64,000 nt of DNA from Paraburkholderia edwinii (GTDB lineage Bacteria; Pseudomonadota; Gammaproteobacteria; Burkholderiales; Burkholderiaceae): positions 62,001-126,000 of the forward strand of contig NZ_CP080096.1 of assembly GCF_019428685.1 (NCBI RefSeq). The letters run 5' to 3'. Below are positions 52,404 through 59,420 of this stretch, piece by piece. How positions within the stretch are numbered: position 1 is the stretch's first letter; every line of letters begins with the position of its first letter. Below the pieces are notes generated by a model. It had not been told where the DNA came from. It did no database searches and saw only the letters and a program-made list of their open reading frames with translations. The position numbers and the translations under genes are program-made.

Positions 52404-52555
52404 TTTTTCCGGCAACGAACCAGGGCCGCTGCCGCACGACAGCGCAGCCAAACGACACAGCAACGAATGCAATACAAGCGCTATCCCAGCGCAATACAAG
52501 CCAGCCAACAAGCACGAGTACGACTCATCCATACGCATCGCACGAGGACCCTCAC

Positions 52556-54133
52556 GTGAGACCGAAGACAGTCATCCCCTCCACCGTGCAAGGCGCGGCG
52601 GCCCCGGACCTCGAACAGTTCCGTCTGCGCCGCTTTCTCGAAGCGCTCGACGCCAGCGAACTCGACCAGCGCGAAGAGCCCGTCGATCTCGCGGACGCGG
52701 CCGCGATCATGGAAGGCAATCCGCGCGCGGTGTGGTTCAAGCGCCCCGGCGGCGGCCATATTTCGCTCGCAGGCAGCGTTGCCGCAAGCCGCACGCGCCT
52801 TGCCAAAGCATTCGATACGACGCCGCAGAATCTGCTCGCCACGGTGCGCGAACGCCTCGCGGTAAAAGGTAAGCTCGTCGAAGTGACTCGCGAGGAAGCG
52901 CCCGTGCAGCAGGTCGTTCTGACCGGCGATGCGTGCGATTTCACCGCGCTGCCCGTCCATTTGCAGCACGACCTCGACGGCGCGCCCTATATTTCGGCGT
53001 CCATTGATTTCGCCGTCGACCCGGAAACAGGCTGGACCAATGTCGGCATTCGCCGGCTCATGCTGCGCGGCCGCCGCACCGCGGGCGTCGATCTCGTCGC
53101 ACCGTCCGATCTGCGCGCGATCAGCATTGCGCATTCGAAACGCGGCGAGCGTCTGCCGATCGCATTCGCAGTGGGCACGCATCCGGTCGATCACGTCGGC
53201 GCGACGATGCGCATTCCCGCCGACGAACTCGAACTCGTCGCGGCATTGCGCGGTACGCCGATGGGCGTCGTCAAATGCGTGACGAACGATCTGCTCGTGC
53301 CCGCCGACGCGGAATTCATTCTCGAAGGTTATCTCGACGAGCGCGGTCACGCGGAACCCGAGGGTCCGTACGGCGAATTCCTCGGCTACTACGGCGGAGT
53401 GAAAACGAATCCTGTGTTCCATCTGACCGCGATCACGCACCGGCGCGACGCCGTGTTCCAGACCTGCACGATCGGCGGCCGCTCGATGGCGCGCACCGAC
53501 ACCGCGCAGCTCGCCGCGCTGCGCACCGAAGTGACCGTGTGGCGCGCGCTCGAAACGGCCGTGCGCGAAGTGAAGTCCGTCTACTGCAGCGCGGCGACGG
53601 GCGGCATGTTCAACGTGCGCGTCGCGCTGCAGCAGCGCGTGCCCGGCGAAGCGCGCAACGCGATCGCCGCGGTATTTGCGTCGCTCGCGAACGTCAAGCA
53701 TGTTTTCGTGGTCGACCCGGACATCGATATCTTTTCCGAAGAGCAGATGGACTGGGCGCTCGCGACGCGTTTTCAGGCGGACCGCGACCTCGTAGTGCAG
53801 AACGGCTTGCGCGCGATGCCGCTCGACCCGTCCCTGCACGGTCTCGCGCACGGCACGGCGAGCACCGCGAAGGCAGGCTTCGATCTGACGCTGCCGCTGC
53901 TCGCGCCCGGCGCCGAGCGGCCGCTCGAACATCGCGTGCCGACGCCGCCGCGCTATGAAGGCGCGCGCTTCGAGTCGCTCGAAGCCGCGCTCGAAGATGG
54001 CCCGAAGCGCTTTGCCGAACTGATGGCCGCGACCGGCACGCGCGATGGACGCGAAATCGTGCGCTGGCTCGAAGACATCGAGGCGACGCGCACGATCACG
54101 CGCGATGGCGAAGGACGGTACGCATTTTCGTAG
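52556..54133 (+). CDS. UbiD-family prenyl-FMN-dependent (de)carboxylase
   Basis: 525 residues. The prFMN/metal block TNVGIRRLMLRGRRTAG (about 162-178, with the Arg of the catalytic triad) and EGPYGEFLGYYGG (about 264-276, the paired Glu five apart) are intact. Late block MFNVRVALQQ corresponds to the dimer region. These enzymes add or remove CO2 on aromatic, heteroaromatic or alpha,beta-unsaturated acids. GTG 52556 is used because GAGGACC precedes it at good spacing. Its cofactor maker (UbiX) is the first gene of the same run, 9.5 kb upstream. Similar enzymes act on phenazine-1-carboxylate, furan-2,5-dicarboxylate and pyrrole-2-carboxylate; the substrate here is unknown. Confidence 0.92.
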   Translation: MRPKTVIPSTVQGAAAPDLEQFRLRRFLEALDASELDQREEPVDLADAAAIMEGNPRAVWFKRPGGGHISLAGSVAASRTRLAKAFDTTPQNLLATVRERLAVKGKLVEVTREEAPVQQVVLTGDACDFTALPVHLQHDLDGAPYISASIDFAVDPETGWTNVGIRRLMLRGRRTAGVDLVAPSDLRAISIAHSKRGERLPIAFAVGTHPVDHVGATMRIPADELELVAALRGTPMGVVKCVTNDLLVPADAEFILEGYLDERGHAEPEGPYGEFLGYYGGVKTNPVFHLTAITHRRDAVFQTCTIGGRSMARTDTAQLAALRTEVTVWRALETAVREVKSVYCSAATGGMFNVRVALQQRVPGEARNAIAAVFASLANVKHVFVVDPDIDIFSEEQMDWALATRFQADRDLVVQNGLRAMPLDPSLHGLAHGTASTAKAGFDLTLPLLAPGAERPLEHRVPTPPRYEGARFESLEAALEDGPKRFAELMAATGTRDGREIVRWLEDIEATRTITRDGEGRYAFS

Positions 54134-54273
54134 CGTCGGGCGACGCAGGCGCTAAAAACCGGCCGGAAATGCGGTGACCAGGAAAGCGCTTGCGAATCCA
54201 TGCTTCTGCACACGAAACGAACGGGATAAAATCTGCGGCATCCGTTTGTCGGAAACGAAGGATCGCCGTAGCT

Positions 54274-55245
54274 ATGAATCTGTCCATCAAGCAGCTGAAA
54301 GTCTTCCTTGGCGTGGCTAACGCCTCGAGTTTCACGAAAACCGCGCAAAGCATGCACCTGAGCCAGGCTGCGCTTAGCGCGATCATCCGCGAACTCGAAA
54401 CCCAGCTGCAATGCCGCCTGCTGGAACGCACGACGCGTACCGTCGCGCTGACGGAAGCAGGCCGCGCGTTCTATCCGACCGCGATGAAAATCGTGGAAAC
54501 GCTCGAAAAATCGGTCATTGAACTGAACGAGCTCGGCCGCCAGAAGCAGGAGTCGCTCCTGCTCGGCTGCACGCCGATGATCGCCGCGAGCCTGATGCCG
54601 CAAGTGCTCGGGCGTTTTGCGCTCGCGTATCCGGGCTCGACCGTCGAACTCGTCGACCGGCCGCCCGGCGAATTACTGCGGATGGTCGAAGATGGCGACC
54701 TCGATGCGGCGTTCGGTATATTTTTCTCGCAGCTTTCCGGGATCGACCGCGTGCCGATGTTTCCGTCGCGGCTCGTCGCCGTGTCCGCCGAAAACGACAT
54801 GTCGCTCGGCGGCGCCGCGGCGCGCGAGCGGCATGGCGTGCGCTGGAGCGCGCTCGAAGGGCTGCCGCTGATCACCTTGCCGAAAGACAATCCGCTGCAG
54901 CGGCTTATCGAAGCGACGCTCTCGAAGGAAGAAGTGACCGTGAGCCGGCGCATGGTGGTCGGGCATCTGCAGACCGCGATCGCGATGGCGCACGAAGGGC
55001 TCGGTATTGCCGTGATGCCTTCGTTCTGCGAACACATCTGCAAGCACTATCGCGTGCGGATCGACGTGATCCGGCCGGAGGTGGAGTTTTCGTTCTACCG
55101 GATCACGCGCAGCGGCCGCGACACGCTGTCGGTGCTCGATACGTTTACGGAGATGTTTGCGCAGGCTGCTCAACAGCGGCCTTCTGCGGTTGAAACCGCT
55201 GAAGCCGCTGCGACCACGCAAGCAGCGCGGAAAACAGCGCGATAA
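54274..55245 (+). CDS. LysR-type transcriptional regulator of the catabolic island
   Basis: 323 residues. The HTH is LKVFLGVANASSFTKTAQSMHLSQAALSAIIRELE (about 8-42). The effector-binding domain includes LLLGCTPMIAASLMPQVLGRF (about 93-113). ATG 54274 is taken since family members begin 5-8 residues before the HTH; the upstream frame is not coding-like. The last 33 codons (poly-Ala/Thr/Glu tail) overlap the end of the convergent carrier gene by 101 bases. Likely operators: the T-N11-A box at 56744-56764 and the ATTTATCAATC sites. Confidence 0.9.
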   Translation: MNLSIKQLKVFLGVANASSFTKTAQSMHLSQAALSAIIRELETQLQCRLLERTTRTVALTEAGRAFYPTAMKIVETLEKSVIELNELGRQKQESLLLGCTPMIAASLMPQVLGRFALAYPGSTVELVDRPPGELLRMVEDGDLDAAFGIFFSQLSGIDRVPMFPSRLVAVSAENDMSLGGAAARERHGVRWSALEGLPLITLPKDNPLQRLIEATLSKEEVTVSRRMVVGHLQTAIAMAHEGLGIAVMPSFCEHICKHYRVRIDVIRPEVEFSFYRITRSGRDTLSVLDTFTEMFAQAAQQRPSAVETAEAAATTQAARKTAR

Positions 55246-56557
55246 ACACGAACACCGCCGATACATTCACGAAGAGCCGGCCGAGCGGCAAATGCATCGC
55301 AAGCAAGACGCCGCCGAGCATCGAGCCGGCCACCGAGCCTAGCTTGCCGACGCCGATCGCACTGCCGACGCCGGCCGAACGCAGCGTGGTCGGATAGACG
55401 ATCCCCGCCACCGCATACAGCCCGAACTGCGTGCCGATCACGCAGACGCCACTCGCGAATACCGCCGCGAACAGCATCGCAACAGGCATCGACATGCCGA
55501 GCGACGCCGCGATCGGGCAACCGAGCACCGCGAGCGTCAGCACGACGGCCATGCCATACCGGTCTACGCAGCGGCTCAACGCGAGCGCGCCGACCGTGCC
55601 GCCGACCGGGAACATCATCGCGACCTGCGCGGCGCGCACCGGTTCGAGATGGCTCATGCCGAGCAGAATCGGCAACCAGTTCTGCAGAAAATGCAGCGCC
55701 AGCGAATTGAGCACGAACACGACCCATAACAGCGGCGTGACGAGGCGAAGTTCGTTGCCGAATAACGCAGCGACGCTGGCACGCCGCGTTTGCGTTTCGT
55801 CATCGAGTACGTAGCGCGCAGCGGCGTTTGCGCTTTCATCGGCACCAAGACGGCGCGCGAGACTTGCGATCTGCTTCCGATCGCGTCCCTTCATGATCAG
55901 AAAGCGGATCGACTCGGGCAGCAACGCGAATGATGCGAATGCAACCGCCACCGCCGCAACGCCGCCAACGACGAACACGATCTGCCAGCCGTAATGCGGC
56001 AACAGCCACGAAGCGACCGCGCCGCCGCCGCCCGCGCCGATCGAAAAACCGGAGAACATCAGCGTGATCCATGTCGCGCGCCGCGCTTTCGGTGCGTATT
56101 CGGAAACGAGCGCAACGGTGTTCGGCACGACGCCGCCCATGCCGATCCCAGCAAGAAAACGCAACAGCGTCATTTCGCCGAGCGAGGATGCGCGTGCGCT
56201 CGCCAGTGTCAGCACGCCAAACAGAAGCGTGCCGTAGATGATCGTGCGCCGGCGCCCGAACCGGTCGCCGCTAAAGCCAAGCAATAGCGAACCCACGAGC
56301 ACACCGAACAATCCGAAACCGAAGACATGTCCGAATCCCGCGGCATTCGTATGCCATGCGGCGATCAAAGCGGGGGCGGAGTAGGCGACAGCAACCTGAT
56401 CGTAGCCGTCGATCAGCACGATCAGAAAACACCATGCGATCAGGCCGATGGCGAAGCCGCCGAGCTTCTGTCGCTCGACGAGCGCGGAAACGTCGATGGT
56501 CGGGCGGTGAGTGGCGGCCGTGGCGGCGCCGTCGTGGGTGTCTGAAACCACGATCAT
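55145..56557 (-). CDS. AAHS-family aromatic-acid MFS transporter (second copy)
   Basis: 470 residues, 12 membrane segments. IDGYDQVAVAYSAPAL (about 36-51), FSGDRFGRRRTII (about 81-93) and LAGIGMGGVVPNTVALVSEYAPKARR show it is a paralogue of the carrier at 39356. RBS GGAGGAGACGAAC before ATG 56557. It converges on, and overlaps, the LysR gene by 101 bases. The upstream region carries a good LysR-type box. Its presence at the far end of the island suggests a second substrate or different affinity. Confidence 0.9.
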   Translation of the reverse strand: MIVVSDTHDGAATAATHRPTIDVSALVERQKLGGFAIGLIAWCFLIVLIDGYDQVAVAYSAPALIAAWHTNAAGFGHVFGFGLFGVLVGSLLLGFSGDRFGRRRTIIYGTLLFGVLTLASARASSLGEMTLLRFLAGIGMGGVVPNTVALVSEYAPKARRATWITLMFSGFSIGAGGGGAVASWLLPHYGWQIVFVVGGVAAVAVAFASFALLPESIRFLIMKGRDRKQIASLARRLGADESANAAARYVLDDETQTRRASVAALFGNELRLVTPLLWVVFVLNSLALHFLQNWLPILLGMSHLEPVRAAQVAMMFPVGGTVGALALSRCVDRYGMAVVLTLAVLGCPIAASLGMSMPVAMLFAAVFASGVCVIGTQFGLYAVAGIVYPTTLRSAGVGSAIGVGKLGSVAGSMLGGVLLAMHLPLGRLFVNVSAVFVFIALFSALLAWSQRLQRFQPQKAAVEQPAQTSP

Positions 56558-56743
56558 GTTCGTCTCCTCCCTGCACAGGTCGCCGTTGCTGGCGAACGCT
56601 GCGCCTTTCGCTTCTAGCGAAGGATTTTGTCTCGTTGCTGGGCAGCTTTCTGTTTGTATTGGCCTGCCGGCGAAGCCGGCCCGCAAGCCGCCAACGAGTG
56701 TAGTCAATCGCACCAGCGAAGGGAATCAACGAATCATGATTGG

Positions 56744-56764
56744 TTCATCGAACGATTCGATGAA
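56744..56764. promoter_or_regulatory. LysR-type operator upstream of the second AAHS carrier
   Basis: Perfect 8-base arms TTCATCGA (56744-56751) and TCGATGAA (56757-56764) around ACGAT. It contains ATC-N9-GAT and T-N11-A, the classic LysR box. It is about 190 bases before ATG 56557, the expected position for an activator site. Confidence 0.7.
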
Positions 56765-56824
56765 TCGTCAAACTTCAAGAAAACTCAAATCTGATGTTGC
56801 ATGACAGTGCCCGAAGGACGCCGC

Positions 56825-57391
56825 TCAACCGCGACGCTCGACGGCAGGCTCCGCATGATTGCCGCGCGCCATGCTCGAAAACACGCCATCGCGGCGAATC
56901 AGACCATGGAACATTGCTGCGGCCAGGTGCCCGAGGAAGGTCACGAACAGCAGCATTGCGAGCCACGTATGCGCACCGCGCAGGAACGCATAGAGCCGCG
57001 GGTTCTGCGACACGATCGGCGGCAGATCGAGGCCGGGGAACATGTGCACCGGAAAGCCGCCCGCCGAAAGCATCGACCAGCCGACGAGCGGCATCGCAAA
57101 CAGCAGCAGATAGAGCAGCCAGTGTGAGCCATGCGCAACACAGCGCTGCCAGCCCGGCATGTCGTTCGGCAACGGTGGCGGACGGTGCGTGATACGCACG
57201 ATCAGACGCAGCACGACGAGCACGAAAATCGCAATGCCGAGCGGTCGATGAATCGCAATGAGCGTAAGGTGCAACCGCGAAACCGTTGCGACCATGCCAA
57301 CGCCGATAAACAGCATCGCGACGATGAGCGGCGCCATCAACCAGTGGAAGAAGCGCGCCGGCAAACTGAAATGTGCGTGACCTGCTTTCAT
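56825..57391 (-). CDS. Cytochrome b561-family membrane protein
   Basis: 188 residues, four membrane helices. Heme-ligand His candidates are FFHWLMAPL (about 14-22), IAIHRPLG (about 45-52), AHGSHWLLY (about 84-92) and GAHTWLAM (about 140-147), the usual b561/YodB pattern. It passes electrons from quinol. It starts 20 bases after the catalase-like gene and is presumably co-transcribed; the pair may couple quinol oxidation to peroxide reduction. ATG 57391. Confidence 0.88.
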   Translation of the reverse strand: MKAGHAHFSLPARFFHWLMAPLIVAMLFIGVGMVATVSRLHLTLIAIHRPLGIAIFVLVVLRLIVRITHRPPPLPNDMPGWQRCVAHGSHWLLYLLLFAMPLVGWSMLSAGGFPVHMFPGLDLPPIVSQNPRLYAFLRGAHTWLAMLLFVTFLGHLAAAMFHGLIRRDGVFSSMARGNHAEPAVERRG

Positions 57392-57411
57392 TGATGCCCT
57401 TCTTCTGTCGA

Positions 57412-58494
57412 TTAATTCTGACCTGCCGGCCGATGCGCTTCTTCGCTAATCCGGCGATTGAACGACACTGCATAGGCGGCCGAGCGCGCCGCAAGCAGCG
57501 GATCGTCGGACGGCTTGAGTCCGTCGGGCAGCACCGTCGGATCGTAATTGATATCGCGGCAATCGCCATCGGCCTGCGCGGTTTCGTGCTCGATGGTCAG
57601 CGTTCCCGCGTCGATCTTCCTGCGATCGTCGGGCCATGCCTGCGTGGCGTCGTTCGTCACGTCGCCGGGCGCGGCGACCGTCAGAATCAGATGCCAGCGT
57701 AACGGTCCTTGCGCGAGTCGGTCCGATAGCTCATCGGACAGGTAGTTCGGCGCATTGCCGCTCGGCTTCGCAGGTTCATAAGCCGCTTCGGGCACCATCG
57801 CCCAACGGATAAACGATGTGTCGCCATCGGCATTGATCGCACGGAACGCGTTGATGCTGTAGTACGCGGCATTCGCGAAGCTGCTCGAAGGCGGGTGCGC
57901 CTTGACCCATTTCTGGAACGGTTGCGTTTCGGGGTGAGCCGAGTAAAACGTTTTCAGTTTAGCCGGATCGGGTTTACCCGTCGCGGGGTCGGGCTTGCCC
58001 GCCGCGAGTTGCTCGTAAAACGCCTCGGGCGTATTGACCGCGAACACCGGCGTGTTGTTCATTCCGGTGCGCCATTGCGCATGATTCGGCAACTCGAACT
58101 CGAGCGCGAAACTTCGTACCGGCGTGCCGCCGTCCGGTGCAACGGGATTGGGACCAGGAATTGCGAAACGGCCGATGACCGGCGTGCGCACCGGATCGAA
58201 TACTTCCGCGTGCGAAATGCCGGATGCCTTGCCGTTACCTTCGAAGTACCCTGCAACACATACGCCCTTCGCATGATTGCGCCTGAAACCCGCATGCACG
58301 CCGCCATACGTTTCGAATTTATTGACGATGCGTTGCGGACTCAATCTGTTGGGTGCGGCGAAACCTGCAACGTAGACGAAAGCGCCGCCCACCGCGAGCA
58401 CCACCACCCCGATTGCGCATAGTCTGCCGATTTCGCCGAGATGCTGGCCCGGATGGCGCGCAAGCTCGACCAACGAAAACGGTCGTTCGTTCAT
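57412..58494 (-). CDS. Catalase-related peroxidase (SrpA type), membrane-anchored
   Basis: 360 residues. One N-terminal membrane segment (IGVVVLAVGGAFVYVAGFAA, about 28-47) tethers a reduced catalase fold. The distal His is in YGGVHAGFRRNHAKG (about 63-77), a PGPNP block follows, and the proximal heme Tyr is in RSAAYAVSFNRR (about 335-346). The family lacks the catalase C-terminal domain and acts as an organic-hydroperoxide or H2O2 peroxidase. Co-operonic with cytochrome b561. It would cope with peroxide leaking from the flavin and molybdenum oxidases of the island. ATG 58494. Confidence 0.85.
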   Translation of the reverse strand: MNERPFSLVELARHPGQHLGEIGRLCAIGVVVLAVGGAFVYVAGFAAPNRLSPQRIVNKFETYGGVHAGFRRNHAKGVCVAGYFEGNGKASGISHAEVFDPVRTPVIGRFAIPGPNPVAPDGGTPVRSFALEFELPNHAQWRTGMNNTPVFAVNTPEAFYEQLAAGKPDPATGKPDPAKLKTFYSAHPETQPFQKWVKAHPPSSSFANAAYYSINAFRAINADGDTSFIRWAMVPEAAYEPAKPSGNAPNYLSDELSDRLAQGPLRWHLILTVAAPGDVTNDATQAWPDDRRKIDAGTLTIEHETAQADGDCRDINYDPTVLPDGLKPSDDPLLAARSAAYAVSFNRRISEEAHRPAGQN

Positions 58495-58678
58495 GAAACC
58501 TACCTTAGCGTGAGATTTGCAAATGGGCGAACACAGGTTTCACGCGTTTATTCCATCGATCCTTCAAGTCGTCTAAATGTAAGGTTAAACGTTTGCAGCA
58601 GCGCTTAACGAAGCAATGCAAACAATTACGCTCGCGTTTATCCTAGGCACGCTTGAACTTGTCCGGGGAAAACTCACC

Positions 58679-59356
58679 ATGTCTGAATGCAGCCAATTTG
58701 AACTGTTCGGTTTCTGGCGATCGTCAGCGACGTATCGCGTGCGCGTCGCCTTGAACCTGAAGAATATGAACGCGCAAGAGATGACTATCGATCTCGATGC
58801 CGGTCAGCAACGTAGCCCTGAGTTTCTCAAGGTCAATCCGCTCGGCGCGCTGCCGACGCTGATCGAACCGGGGCAGCAGCCGCTCACACAATCGATTGCG
58901 ATTCTCGAGTATCTCGAGGAACTGCAACCCGATCCTCCGCTGCTGCCGTCGGATCTTCGTGGGCGCGCGCGCGTACGCTCGATCTCGTCGATGCTCACTG
59001 CGGATACTCACCCGCTCGTGGTGCCGCGTGTGAAGAGCTATCTGATGGAGCGCGGCGGCTTCGATCTCGCCGCGTGGCGCGACTGGCAGATCCAGTGGTT
59101 CTCCACCGGAATCCGCGCGGTGGAAAAGCGTCTCGCCACCGAGCCTGGGACCGGCATCTGGTGCCACGGCGATACGCCGACGTTTGCCGATATCTCGCTT
59201 GCGAGCATCATCGCGGTGATGCGCGTGTTCCAGATCTCGATTCCGAACACGCCGACCATCGATCGCATCATTGCGCAGTGCGATCTGCACGAGGCATTCC
59301 TCAAGGCCGCGCCGTACCGGCAGATCGGCGCGCCGCCGGTGCCGATGCGCGGTTGA
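58679..59356 (+). CDS. Zeta-class glutathione S-transferase (maleylacetoacetate/maleylpyruvate isomerase type)
   Basis: 225 residues. The N-terminal thioredoxin fold has the zeta signature WRSSATYRVRVALNLK (about 11-26; SSxxYRVR, catalytic Ser) and VNPLGALPTL with QSIAILEYLEE (about 71-81). In this family it isomerises a cis ring-cleavage product (maleyl-) to the trans (fumaryl-) form with glutathione, supplying FAH. ATG 58679 is chosen over upstream starts because it lies close to the FELFGFWRSS beginning. It is the only plus-strand gene between the peroxidase and the kinase, and its 3' end lies in a tandem 11-base repeat. Confidence 0.88.
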   Translation: MSECSQFELFGFWRSSATYRVRVALNLKNMNAQEMTIDLDAGQQRSPEFLKVNPLGALPTLIEPGQQPLTQSIAILEYLEELQPDPPLLPSDLRGRARVRSISSMLTADTHPLVVPRVKSYLMERGGFDLAAWRDWQIQWFSTGIRAVEKRLATEPGTGIWCHGDTPTFADISLASIIAVMRVFQISIPNTPTIDRIIAQCDLHEAFLKAAPYRQIGAPPVPMRG

Positions 59357-59379
59357 AGCGCGGTTGAAGCGCGGTTGAT
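59347..59379. repeat. Tandem 11-bp repeat across the GST stop codon
   Basis: Three copies of GCGCGGTTGAA, at 59347-59357, 59358-59368 and 59369-59379 (the last ending T). The first copy contains the GST stop codon TGA, so repeat-number changes would only alter the 3' untranslated end. Confidence 0.8.
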
Positions 59380-59420
59380 GTGCTGTTGCAGCCTGTTAAT
59401 GCGCGGCTCGTGCAAAACCG

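Noticed and set aside
42458..54133. Known nicotinate, picolinate or furoate pathway
   Set aside because: NicX-type dioxygenase, maleamate amidase and maleate isomerase are absent, and there is no CoA ligase as needed for furoyl-CoA. Only single steps resemble these routes.
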